Translations under genes and position numbers: made by a program
Shown: piece after piece, positions 37,207 through 45,578 of the stretch
Position numbering within the stretch: position 1 is the stretch's first letter
Layout: the number at the start of each line of letters is the position of its first letter
NCBI GenBank assembly: GCA_016706545.1
Contig: JADJJK010000043.1
Location: forward strand, 7,614 to 71,613
Source of the DNA: Myxococcales bacterium
GTDB taxonomy: Bacteria; Myxococcota_A; Polyangia; Haliangiales; Haliangiaceae
DNA length: 64,000 nt
Direction of reading: 5' to 3'
The notes under the pieces: generated by a model
Told to the model about the DNA's origin: nothing
What the model saw: only the letters and a program-made list of their open reading frames with translations
Database searches by the model: none

Positions 37207-37603
37207 TCATTCGGGACGCTCCGGCGCCTCGATGCCGAGCACCTCGATGAACTCGGCGATCACCCGTACAGCGTCCTCCTCGACGTCCTTGAGCACGATG
37301 GGCGCATAGGTCGGATTCGTAGCCTTCAGCGTGATCGTCGTGTGTCGCCACGAATCGCCGGCCCAGACCTTCTCGCTCTCGTAGCGCTTCACGGTGTAGC
37401 GGTGTCCGGTCTCGGGGTCGGCGGCATCGCGAAGCTGGACGAGGACCGTGCGTCCTTGCCGCGAAGTCGAGGACCACGGACGGGAAGACCGCGCGCACGC
37501 GGTCGAAGCCATCGCGCGAGACGGCGACGTAGCCGTGCCCGAGCAGGTGGTGCTCGATGATCATCTCGAACGCCGCCTCGGAGTGTCGGGGCGTGCTCGT
37601 CAC
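37207..37603 (-). pseudogene. Fused remnant: HsdR N-terminus joined to S24-peptidase-like C-terminus
   Basis: Reading from 37603: MTSTPRHSEAAFEMIIEHHL then GHGYVAVSRDGFDRVRAVFP resembles the start of type I restriction HsdR subunits. After about base 37455 the frame changes, and TVLVQLRDAADPETGHRYTVKRY ending in ITLKATNPTYAPIVL and VIAEFIEVLG resembles the C-terminal half of S24/LexA-type peptidases (Lys in VKRY). Everything in between, including helicase motors and the S24 Ser, is missing. It looks like the product of deletions rather than a functional gene. It overlaps the stop of the RhuM-like gene. Confidence 0.55.
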
Positions 37604-38626
37604 GGCTCCCCTTTCCTCTTGCGGGGGTGTTTGGCCTCGATGCGCCTCACCTCAGCGTCGAAGTCGCTCTCGAAGTCGCGGTCCTGTCTGACGCGGAACT
37701 CGGTGTACTGCGTCTCGGCGAGGCGGTCGGCCACCACCTTCGACACCTTGCCAGCGTTGGTGAGCACCTCGTACTCATTGAACTTGAGGAACGCATCGAG
37801 CCTGAGGGTCCAGTCCGCCATCTTCATCGGGATCTGCCGCTCGGCCTGGTTCTCGGCGTAGTCGAGGTACATCGAGACGATGCGCTCGAGTTCCTTGACC
37901 TCGCGCTCGATCAGGTAGTTCTTGGCAACCGTGACGTCGCTCTTGAGGATCTTCCCCTGGGGCGCGTTCTTCCACGTGGTGAGCCCCATCGAGGGCTTCT
38001 CGGCGTCGGCGCGCTCGGCGATCAACTCCGCGGCGGTCTTGCCCGTGACCGCCCAGTGCAGCTTGTTCTGCACGGTCTTGAAGAAGGTCTGGGTCGTGTC
38101 GGCGTGCTTGTCGTAGTCGATGCTGCACGGTGATCTTCTGGTAGAACCGGCGCTCGCTGGCGCGGATCTCGCGGATCCGCTCGAGCAGCTCATCGAAGTA
38201 GTCCTTGCCGAAGCGCCTGTTCAGCTTGAGCCGCTCGTCATCCAGGACGAAGCCCTTGACGATGAACTCGCGCAGGGTCTGGGTGGCCCAGATGCGGAAC
38301 TGGGTGGCCTGCGGGCTGTTGACGCGGTAGCCGACCGAGATGATCGCGTCGAGGTTGTAGAACTCGATCTCTCGCCTAACCTCGCGATTTCCTTCACGTT
38401 GAACTCTCCAAATTCTTTGGAGAGTTGCTGCCGGCGTCAGCTCCCCGGAGGTGTAGACCTCCTTGACATGGTAGCTGATGGTACGGACGTCGACGCCGAA
38501 CAGCTCGGCCATGCGTCGCTGGTCGAGCCAGAAGGTCTCGGACTCGTAGAGCACCTCGACGCGCACGGCGTCATCGGCGGTGCGGTAGAGGATCAGCTCG
38601 CCTTCCTGCGGGGTCTGGTCGGTCAC
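37600..38626 (-). pseudogene. RhuM-family protein with internal frameshifting deletion
   Basis: GTG 38626 (VTDQTPQEGELILYRTADD) starts a RhuM-type protein: FWLDQRRMAELFGVDVRTISYHVKEVYTSGEL, then FYNLDAIISVGYRVNS, REIRASERRFYQKIT. At about 38120 the frame breaks and SIDYDKHADTTQTFFKTVQN resumes in another frame to 37600 (KLHWAVTGKTAAELI, MYLDYAENQAERQIPMKMADW). Relatives carry about five more residues at the joint, so a short deletion not divisible by three is likely. RhuM proteins are common on mobile and defence islands; their molecular role is unclear. Confidence 0.75.
38402..38426. repeat. Perfect 11-bp inverted repeat inside the RhuM-like gene
   Basis: AACTCTCCAAA and TTTGGAGAGTT flank a 3-nt loop. 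It is AT-richer than its surroundings. It could be a recombination or insertion scar or chance. Confidence 0.5.
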
Positions 38627-39210
38627 GTGGGCATCTCCCTGCGAGCGAGGCGCACGCTCCAGCGCTGGCCAAGTGCCTGTACCTCGTAGCAGGCGCGGGC
38701 CAAAGGCTCTTGAACACGGGACAGTTCGAGCAGGTGGGAGAACGAGAGCGCCTGACGCAACCTCGCGTGCCACGCATCGTCTTGCCAGGCCAGCGGCTCC
38801 GAGCGTGCGGGCAGCACAGGAACCAAATCGGCAGACGGTGTCTGCCGAATCAGCTCGGGCTGCACTGCTAGCGCATCGATGATCCCCTCTCCATAGGCCG
38901 CCCGATCGGCGCCATCCTGCTCGAAGGCGATGAACCACACCCCGATGAGCCAGCTCCGCAGCGTGAGGAGCTCGTCGACCGATCGCGCCGCAGCAGCGGC
39001 CTCGACTGCCCCACTTCCGGGCGTCCAGGCGTCCATCCACAGGGCGAGCTCTGTGCGCTTGATGCACCGTCGCCCGGGGAACTTCAAGGCCGGGATCGCC
39101 GCCGCGTTCGTCATCACGTACAAGGACTTCTCGGCGAGCTTCAGCGGGGCCGCGACGTGCTCGATGGTCAGGGCTTCATCAGGCGTGGGCTTCACTGGTA
39201 GCGGCGGCAT
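38623..39210 (-). pseudogene. YhcG/DUF1016 N-terminal domain behind an excisionase-like HTH, nuclease domain missing
   Basis: 195 residues, ATG 39210. Residues 10-65 have an excisionase/MerR-like HTH pattern (LTIEHVAAPLKLAEKSLYVM, IPALKFPGRRCIKRTELALW). Residues 80-190 match the DUF1016 N-terminal domain of YhcG proteins (LLTLRSWLIGVWFIAFEQDG, RQTPSADLVPVLPARSE, FSHLLELSRVQEPLARACYE). The ORF stops there; the PD-(D/E)XK nuclease domain expected downstream is absent and the RhuM-like start overlaps the stop by 4 bp. A truncated defence-type gene, or a domain now used alone. Confidence 0.65.
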
Positions 39211-39345
39211 CTGGCTCCAATCGGCGTCATCCTACGCCACGGAACACCGCCTGCTCAACGCTCCTCGCCGCCCCGCCGGAGAGGCGCTGCGCGCCAGCGC
39301 TCCACACGACCGCGCCGCGCGATCGCGGCGTCGGTGCGCCGAAAA

Positions 39346-39381
39346 ATGCGAAACCCCGAGAGGCTCGCGCCGCTCGGGGTT
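39346..39381 (-). terminator. Rho-independent terminator of the outer-membrane barrel gene
   Basis: On the minus strand, AACCCCGAG and CTCGGGGTT form a 9-bp stem with an 11-12-nt loop (39352-39381), followed by TTCGCATTTTT. It lies about 55 bp past the stop of the 39436-40353 gene. Confidence 0.75.
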
Positions 39382-39435
39382 CCCGTTTGCTTGCTGGCTT
39401 TCCGCCCCTGCGGGGGAAACCCTCTGGGCAGTGCT

Positions 39436-40353
39436 CTACAGCGCGCCGATGTAGTACTGCGCGCCGATCGACGCGGTGATGTTGTCGCCAGCGTTGTTCT
39501 TCAGATCGGTGAAGCCAAACGACGCGGTGATGTCGAGCGCCGGCTGCAGGTTGTACACGAAGCTGGCGGTCAGCGGGATGAAGTCCGCGAAGATGAAGGT
39601 GGTGGGCGCGTCGGAGATCTCGATGTTGCCGATGTTGGTGTCGATCTGAGCGTACAGCTCCGGGGTCGCCTGGTAGCCAACGCCAACGGGCAGGCTCAGG
39701 AAGATCGGGCGAATGGTAACAACGGGGGCGGGCGCCACGCCGGACGAAGCCTCCTCGAGCGAGATGTTGAGGTGCTTGCCCGAGGACACCACCGCGAGCT
39801 TGTCGCTGATGTTGTACTGGACCTGGGCGCCCGCCACCAGCGGGGCCAGGCCCTCGAGGGCGAGGTCATAGCCGGTGCCGACGCGGCCGATCACTTCCAG
39901 CTTGCCGCCAGCGGCGCCGCGCAGGATCTTGTAACCGACCTCGAAGGCCAGCGGGCCCTTGGCCTCGAACTCCTTGAGGGTCAGGCCGTAGCTCAGGCGG
40001 ACCTCGAGGTCATCGCTGACGCCGTAGCCGCCGTTGAGGCCGAGGGTGAAGGTCTCGAACTTGGCGAGACCGTTGATCGTGCCACCGGCGTTGATGAGAC
40101 CCTTGGGCAGGGTCAGCGGGCGGGCGATGTTGGCGCGCGGCCAGCGACCACCGGCGGCCGGAGCCTCCTCCTCCGTGGCTGCCTCCTCGGACGACGCCTC
40201 GGCACCTTCTTCGGAAGCGCCTTCCTCGGAAGCACCTTCCTCGGACGCGGCCTCCTCCTCACCGGCCTCCTCCTCATCCTGGGCCCAAGCGACCCCCGCG
40301 GGAGCGAGCAACGTGCAAGCAAAAACCATAGCTAGTGCCGAGCGACCTTTCAT
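39436..40353 (-). CDS. Outer-membrane beta-barrel protein (paralogue of 61890-62795)
   Basis: 305 residues, ATG 40353. A signal peptide (MKGRSALAMVFACTLLAPAGVAWA) is followed by a very acidic repeat segment (EEGASEEGASEEGAEASSEE, to about residue 68). The rest is amphipathic beta-strands ending in ITASIGAQYYIGAL, consistent with a barrel. GGYGVSDDLEVRLSYGLTL, FEAKGPLAFEVGYKI, LSLPVGVGYQATPELYAQIDT and FADFIPLTASFVYNL align with the protein at 61890-62795. A terminator follows. Probably a porin-like or adhesion protein. Confidence 0.75.
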   Translation of the reverse strand: MKGRSALAMVFACTLLAPAGVAWAQDEEEAGEEEAASEEGASEEGASEEGAEASSEEAATEEEAPAAGGRWPRANIARPLTLPKGLINAGGTINGLAKFETFTLGLNGGYGVSDDLEVRLSYGLTLKEFEAKGPLAFEVGYKILRGAAGGKLEVIGRVGTGYDLALEGLAPLVAGAQVQYNISDKLAVVSSGKHLNISLEEASSGVAPAPVVTIRPIFLSLPVGVGYQATPELYAQIDTNIGNIEISDAPTTFIFADFIPLTASFVYNLQPALDITASFGFTDLKNNAGDNITASIGAQYYIGAL

Positions 40354-40526
40354 AACTCTCCTCCAGAGAAAAAATTCCTCAAAACCAGTTCAGGGCGTGC
40401 AACTGCAAATCGGCCCCGGATGTCCCTACAGAAGCGCGAGGGGGAGCCAAAGTCAAAGAATCAGGGTGCCGATCCGACATCCTTTGTGTAGTCGTGCTCG
40501 GAAGTTGAATCTCGGCGAGGTGCGTG

Positions 40527-42011
40527 CTACCGCGTCGGATCGCGTCCCGGGAGGCTGGCGGCGGCGCCGGCCGGCGCCGGGCGGGCCGTCGGAGCCACCA
40601 CAGGGACTGGCTTTTTGGCGTGAGGCCGCCGTCGGGAGAGCGCCAGCCCGCCGCCGATGATGGCGAGCACCACGACCGCGAACAGCAGCAGGGAGACCGT
40701 GCTTCGGGTGACCGAGCCGCGTGGGCGCGTGCGGCTCGCCGAGCGGGGTTCGCCATCCGCGAGAGGGGGCGGTGCTGGTGGCAGCGGCTGCAGCGCCACC
40801 GGGCCCCAGGGTGCCGCGGGCGGCGGTTCGGCGAACTGTGCCGGCATCGGCGGCGGCTCGACGCGCTGCGTCGCTGGCGCGGCCAGGATGGCGGGGCGCA
40901 GCGGTCGGGTCTCTGGAATGGTCGCCGTGGCAGGGGCGCGCGCGATGATGGGCATCGCCGTCGCGACGGGCTGCAGTGGCGTCGTCGCAGGCGGCGGGCC
41001 CAAAGGCGCGCCGGACAGCTTGGCCTGCGAGCGCCGTCGTAGCTCCGAGAAGCGCACCTGCGCGCGGTCGATCTCGGTTCCGAACAGCTTGCGCAGATAC
41101 GCCGGCAAGCCACCGCGCGAAAGCCCCGAGCGGCGCGCGAAGTCCGTGAGCTGGTCCGCGAGCTCTGCGCCGGTGGCCGGCCGGTCCGCGGGCTTCTTGG
41201 CCAGTGCGCCGAGCACGATGCGCTCGAGCTGCGGGGGATATCCGGGCAGCGCGTCGGACGGGCGGCGGACGTCCTCGAACAAGATCTTGTGCAGGGTGGC
41301 GGCCTCGTTGGGCGCCCGGAACAGGCGATGACCGGTGGTCATCTCCCAGAGCATGATGCCCAGCGAGAACAGGTCGCTGCGTCGGTCCAGCGGCTCGCCG
41401 CGGATCTGCTCGGGCGACATGTACCGGACCTTGCCCTTGAGCGATCCGACCTTGGTCTCGGTGGAGCGCATGGACGACTTGGCCACGCCGAAATCGATGA
41501 GCTTGGTGACGCCGTCATAGGTCACCAGGACGTTGGAGTGCGAGACGTCGCGATGGACGATGCCGTAGTTCTTGCCGCTGGGCGAGCGGCGCTCGTGGGC
41601 GTAGTGCAGCGCCGTGGCGATGTCGCAGCACAGGTCGATGGCGTGCGGCGTGGGGATGTGGCCGATGTCGTCGCGCACCGCGCGGTTGAGCAGCTCGCGG
41701 CAGCTCGTGCCGAGCACGTACTCCATGACGAAGTAGTGGGTCCCGCGCTCCTCGCCGCGGTCGAAGATGCGCCCGATGTTGCGGTGGGTCAGCGCGGCGA
41801 TGAGCTGAGCCTCGTCGAGGAATAGCCGGACGAACTCCTCGTTGGCCAGGAGGTTGCGCGACATGGCCTTGAGCACCACCGGCTCGCCGCCGCCGCGAGG
41901 TACGGCGGCGTAGACCTCGGCCATGCCGCCGCTGGCGACGTGCTCGATGATCTCGAAGTCGCCGATGACGCTGCCAGGCGCCCACTGCGGGCCTTGCGGG
42001 TATCCGTCCAC
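40527..42011 (-). CDS. Transmembrane Ser/Thr protein kinase
   Basis: 494 residues, ATG 42011. The kinase domain (about 18-285) is complete: VASGGMAEVYAA loop, Lys48 (VVLKAM), HRDVSHSN with Asp155 and Asn160, Asp173 in DFG, and SPEQ. HRDVS in place of HRDLK is a variant often seen in myxobacterial kinases. A Pro/Ala-rich juxtamembrane region (about 345-440) and one membrane helix (about 446-468) leave only a short extracytoplasmic tail, so signals probably come through partners. Last gene of the Amt-roadblock-OmpA operon (25 bp after the coiled-coil gene). Confidence 0.9.
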   Translation of the reverse strand: MDGYPQGPQWAPGSVIGDFEIIEHVASGGMAEVYAAVPRGGGEPVVLKAMSRNLLANEEFVRLFLDEAQLIAALTHRNIGRIFDRGEERGTHYFVMEYVLGTSCRELLNRAVRDDIGHIPTPHAIDLCCDIATALHYAHERRSPSGKNYGIVHRDVSHSNVLVTYDGVTKLIDFGVAKSSMRSTETKVGSLKGKVRYMSPEQIRGEPLDRRSDLFSLGIMLWEMTTGHRLFRAPNEAATLHKILFEDVRRPSDALPGYPPQLERIVLGALAKKPADRPATGAELADQLTDFARRSGLSRGGLPAYLRKLFGTEIDRAQVRFSELRRRSQAKLSGAPLGPPPATTPLQPVATAMPIIARAPATATIPETRPLRPAILAAPATQRVEPPPMPAQFAEPPPAAPWGPVALQPLPPAPPPLADGEPRSASRTRPRGSVTRSTVSLLLFAVVVLAIIGGGLALSRRRPHAKKPVPVVAPTARPAPAGAAASLPGRDPTR

Positions 42012-42036
42012 AAAAATTCCTGGCCAGCGTGCGCGC

Positions 42037-42279
42037 CTAGCGCACCTGGAGCTGGCCTATCATCTGCTGGAGTTGCTGGATGGTCTGCTCGTGCTGACGG
42101 CGGGTGTGCTGCTCGCGCTCCAGCTCGCGGATGAGCTCCTCCACCCCCACCTCGGGTTGGTTTGGGACCTGGGCCTGGGCTCGCACAGCGGCGCGGCTCG
42201 AGCGGAACATGTAGCCCGCGGCGAAGAACAACACCGCCTCGATGAGCGCCGCCAGGTACACGGCATCGGTGAACGTCAT
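42037..42279 (-). CDS. Small membrane protein with coiled coil
   Basis: 80 residues; the ATG overlaps the OmpA-like stop (ATGA). One N-terminal membrane helix (residues 5-25: AVYLAALIEAVLFFAAGYMF) and a C-terminal coiled coil (LIRELEREQHTRRQHEQTIQ, QLQQMIGQ). No known family. Probably an assembly or adaptor component of the membrane complex encoded by its neighbours. Confidence 0.7.
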   Translation of the reverse strand: MTFTDAVYLAALIEAVLFFAAGYMFRSSRAAVRAQAQVPNQPEVGVEELIRELEREQHTRRQHEQTIQQLQQMIGQLQVR

Positions 42280-43119
42280 GGCGCTTCCTTCCGCTGAAAG
42301 AGGATCTCGACTCGCCGGTTGCGAGCATAGGCGGCCGGCGAGTTCGCGGGATCGAGAGGAGCCTGGCTGCCGGCGCTGTCGACCTCCATGCGGTCAGCGG
42401 CGATCCCCATCGCCGTGAGCGCCTTGACCACCATCTGCGCGCGCGCCTCGGACAGCGGCGTGTTCTCGCTCTCGCTGCCGCGACGATCGGCGTGACCGCG
42501 CACGGTGGCGCGCAGCGCGGCGTCCGCGGACAGCCGCTTGGCGGCGCGCTGGACCTGCAGGAGCTGCGCTTTGCTGAGCGCGGCGTCGCCGGTGGAGAAG
42601 CGGGTCACCAGGACGGGCGCAGGGATCTCGGCGCCCCGGGGTGGCCGGAGCCTCCTTGGGCGCCGGCTCGGTGCCGGGCTGGGCCGGGGGCAGGTCGCGG
42701 CAGGTGCGGGCCGGCTGGGGCGGCGGTCGGGGCGGGGCGGAGTTGCCGGCGGGGGCTGCGGTCGCGGGCTCGGCGGGGGCAGCGGTCGCTGGCTCGGCAG
42801 GGGCTGCAGGCGCTGGCTCGGCGGGGGCAGCGGTCGCGGGCTCGGCAGGCGCTGGCTCGGCGGGGGCTGCGGTCGCGGGCTCGCCAGGCGCTGGCTCGGC
42901 GGGGGCTGCGGTCGTGGGCTCGCCAGCGACGGGCCCTGGTGTCGCCGCGGCGACCAGCTTGGTCTGGCGGGCGGTCGCTCGCTCCGCCTGCGCGCGTGGC
43001 CCCAGGTACAGCATGAGAAACGCCATCACGCCCAGGGCGGCGACCAGGTAGGTCATCGCCTGGACGCGGGCCTGCTTGAGGCGCTCCCCGCTGAGCTCCT
43101 TCATCGGCGTCGCGGTCAT
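42276..43119 (-). CDS. OmpA-like peptidoglycan-binding membrane protein (1-bp frameshift)
   Basis: ATG 43119 overlaps the roadblock gene's stop. A membrane helix (about 22-42: MTYLVAALGVMAFLMLYLGP) is followed by an EPATAAPAEPAPA-type linker with many 36-bp-like repeats (about 42730-42930), then an OmpA domain: TRFSTGDAALSKAQLLQVQR, TVRGHADRRGSESENTPLSEARAQMVVKAL, YARNRRVEILFQ, with the Asp and Arg that bind diaminopimelate. The frame slips at a GGGG run (about 42637); removing one G gives TPGAEIPAPVLVTRF and joins both parts. Likely intact in the cell; ties the operon's complex to peptidoglycan. Confidence 0.75.
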
Positions 43120-44057
43120 CGCCGGTCTCCCAGCGCCAGCCTGACGAACTCGTCGTGCATCCCTGGATCCGGGATGCGTCCGGCGACGTTGTAGATGAGA
43201 TCGGTGAACAGCTCAGGGCGAGCGGTGGCCGGCGTGGCGCCGAGCTGCGCCAGCTCTTCGACGATGACCGCCTTGGCGTGGCCGCCGAGAAAGCGGGCCA
43301 GCGAGCGCAGCACGTGCTGCATCGCCGAGGGGCCGATGGTGCCTGGCACGCGCGCGCCGTTGGCCAGCAGCTCTTCGGCTCGCCAGTCCTCGAACGGCTG
43401 CCCATGCAGCAAGCCAGAGCTGGAGCCTGGCGTGGGCGTATGCGGCTGCGAGCCGGTCGCCTGGCCGCGCGCTTGCGGTGGCAGCGGCGGCGGGCTGGTC
43501 GGCGAGTGGTGGCGAGCGGTGGGGCCCGAGGCCATGGAGGGCGCCGCCGCCATCGGCGACGGGATCGGGCCCGAGAGGGACATCGGCGACATCGGCGCCG
43601 ACCCATAGTGCTGCACCATGCCGGGCACCGCGTACTGCGCGGACGGCCGCGACCCGGTGGCGTGCGGCACCGCGTACTCGGCAGACGACGACGTGGAGTA
43701 TTGCGCGCGGCGCTGCTCGGCCTGCGCCAGCTTGAGGCTGGCCACCCCGATGGCGACGTCCAGCATGGCGACGTTTATCCCGGTGGCCGCCATCACGCCC
43801 ATGCGCATCGCCCCCACGGTGCGATAGGAGAAGTAGCCGTGCTCCAGCTCGCAGGTGAAGGAGGTGGCGTCGGCCAACCGATCCATCGTGCGAAAGACGT
43901 CGAGGCTGTCCTCGGCGGCGCGCATGGCGGCGAGGAACATGATGGGCTCGAAGATCGGCTCGGCGGCGGAGAACTCCACGCAGGAGTCATCTGCGGCGAA
44001 CACGGCCGCCGCCAGCACGCCTTGCACCTTCATCAAGTTGGCCAGGATCGACTCCAC
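43116..44057 (-). CDS. Roadblock/LC7-like protein with C-terminal unknown domain
   Basis: 313 residues, ATG 44057, 3 bp after the Amt stop. Residues 1-115 have a roadblock-like order (LANLMKVQGVLAAAVFAADDSC, YFSYRTVGAMRMGVMAATGINVAMLDVAIGVASLKLAQ). A long Ser/Pro/Met/His-rich linker (about 120-215) precedes a helical domain (about 218-313: FEDWRAEELLANGARVPG, MQHVLRSLARFLGGHAKAVIVEELAQL). Roadblock domains bind Ras-like GTPases such as MglA in myxobacteria. The assignment is by pattern only. Confidence 0.5.
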   Translation of the reverse strand: MESILANLMKVQGVLAAAVFAADDSCVEFSAAEPIFEPIMFLAAMRAAEDSLDVFRTMDRLADATSFTCELEHGYFSYRTVGAMRMGVMAATGINVAMLDVAIGVASLKLAQAEQRRAQYSTSSSAEYAVPHATGSRPSAQYAVPGMVQHYGSAPMSPMSLSGPIPSPMAAAPSMASGPTARHHSPTSPPPLPPQARGQATGSQPHTPTPGSSSGLLHGQPFEDWRAEELLANGARVPGTIGPSAMQHVLRSLARFLGGHAKAVIVEELAQLGATPATARPELFTDLIYNVAGRIPDPGMHDEFVRLALGDRR

Positions 44058-44060
44058 AGA

Positions 44061-45512
44061 TCACCTCGTCATCGAGGAGGGGGGCGGGCCTGCTGGCGGG
44101 AAGCCTCCTCGCGGATCCCCGGGCGGGAAGGCGCCAGGCGCCGACAGGTTGGTCAGATCGGCGGCGTCCTCTTCGTCGTCCTCTTCCAGCGACAGGCCGT
44201 TGATCTCGTGCATCGCGGTGACGCGCACGCCGAAGGCCGCCTTGATGAACTTGAGGGCGATGAACGAGGTGCCCAGGGTCCAGGCGGCGCAGGCCACGAT
44301 GCCCAGGAGCTGCACCAGCATCTGCTCGGTGCGCGGCAGCCTCAGCTTGCTCTCGATGCCAAAGAGCGCCACGCAGAACAGGCCCCACATGCCGCAGAAC
44401 GCATGCACCGGCACCGCGCCCACCACGTCATCCAGCCGCCAGCGGCGGACCACCAGATCGAACGCGAGGTTGTGGATCACGCCGGCGGTCGCGCCCACCA
44501 GCACCGCGCCCACCGGCGACACCACGTTGCAGCACGGGGTGATGGCCACCAGGCCGCCGAGGATGCCGCCGAGGAACTTGCCGTCGATGTCGCGCCGCCC
44601 CTGCAGCGCGGCGCAGTGGACGAACGCCACCAGCCCGCCCACCGCGGCGGAGATGTTGGTGTTGAAGATGATGATGCCGACGTCCTTGTTCATGGCCAGC
44701 GTGCTGCCGCCGTTGAACCCCCACCAGCCAAACCACAGGATCATGGTGCCAACGGCGCTCCAGGACAGACCGTAGGAGTCCATCTTCTTTAGCTGCCCGT
44801 CGCGCGAGTAGCGGCCCAGGCGCGGCCCCAGGACGGCGATGCCGGCCAGCGCGGCGAAGCCGCCCACCATGTGGACGGCGCTGCCGCCGGCGAAGTCCAT
44901 GAAGCCCATGGACTGCAGCCAGGGCTTGTTCTCGGAGTAGAAGCCGTTGCCCCAGACCCAGTGGCCCCAGACCGGGTACACGACCAGGCCCATCGTCACC
45001 ATCATGAACAGGTAGGCCTTGAAGTTCACCCGCTCGGCCATCGCGCCAGAGACGATGGTGGCGGCGGTGCCGGAGAAGGCGAGCTGGAACAGAAAGAAGG
45101 ACCACGACAGGTGATTGCCGCCCGGGTCGTCCATGCCCACGCCAGCGAACAAGCTGGTGCCGATCCATCCGCCCAGCGAGTCGCCATATTGCAAACCGAA
45201 GCCGATGAAGAAATAGGCAACGCTGATTACGGTCCAATCGGCGACGTTCTTTGCAGCAGTGACCCAGGCGTTCTTTGGCCGGACCATGCCGACCTCGAAA
45301 CAGAGAAACCCTGTCTGCATAAAGAACACTAGTGCAGCGGAGATAAGGACCCACATTGAGTCCAGCGTCTCTTGCTTCACATACACAGTCTCTCCAGCGG
45401 CAAACGCACTGGTGGAAACACTTAGAACTCCTAAAACAATGCCCACGACAATCAATGCAGGGATTGTCGTGGTGCGGCGCGTCGGAACTCTAGTCAAAGA
45501 TGTGCGCACCAT
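44061..45512 (-). CDS. amt: Ammonium transporter (Amt family)
   Basis: 483 residues, ATG 45512. A signal-peptide-like start (IPALIVVGIVLGVLSVSTSAFA) precedes eleven predicted membrane helices. The pore twin His are present (FAGGSAVHMVGGFAALAG and GAVPVHAFCGMWG), as are FEVGMVRPKNAW and the FNGGSTLAMN loop. It takes up ammonium across the inner membrane. The C-terminal tail is long and unusual: an acidic patch (LEEDDEEDAADL) then a Pro/Gly-rich end. No GlnK gene is adjacent; instead a roadblock-like gene follows after 3 bp. Confidence 0.93.
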   Translation of the reverse strand: MVRTSLTRVPTRRTTTIPALIVVGIVLGVLSVSTSAFAAGETVYVKQETLDSMWVLISAALVFFMQTGFLCFEVGMVRPKNAWVTAAKNVADWTVISVAYFFIGFGLQYGDSLGGWIGTSLFAGVGMDDPGGNHLSWSFFLFQLAFSGTAATIVSGAMAERVNFKAYLFMMVTMGLVVYPVWGHWVWGNGFYSENKPWLQSMGFMDFAGGSAVHMVGGFAALAGIAVLGPRLGRYSRDGQLKKMDSYGLSWSAVGTMILWFGWWGFNGGSTLAMNKDVGIIIFNTNISAAVGGLVAFVHCAALQGRRDIDGKFLGGILGGLVAITPCCNVVSPVGAVLVGATAGVIHNLAFDLVVRRWRLDDVVGAVPVHAFCGMWGLFCVALFGIESKLRLPRTEQMLVQLLGIVACAAWTLGTSFIALKFIKAAFGVRVTAMHEINGLSLEEDDEEDAADLTNLSAPGAFPPGDPRGGFPPAGPPPSSMTR

Positions 45513-45578
45513 TTCAGCACTAACGGGAATAGTGAGCGCTTGTCAACGCTCCACGTCAAACGTATTGTGACCGTGAAA
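45513..45578. promoter_or_regulatory. Compact divergent promoter region between amt and the PATAN-roadblock gene
   Basis: Only 66 bp, AT-richer than average. The plus strand has TTGTCA (45540), 17 bp, then TATTGT, a fair sigma70-like match that would place transcription very near ATG 45579. The same bases read TTGACA on the minus strand (45546-45541), facing amt, but with no good -10. Overlapping promoters could link the two genes. Low confidence. Confidence 0.35.

Noticed and set aside
40354..40526. Search for an additional small gene between the kinase and barrel genes
   Set aside because: Only short frames without a ribosome site; best read as the barrel promoter and kinase 3' region.
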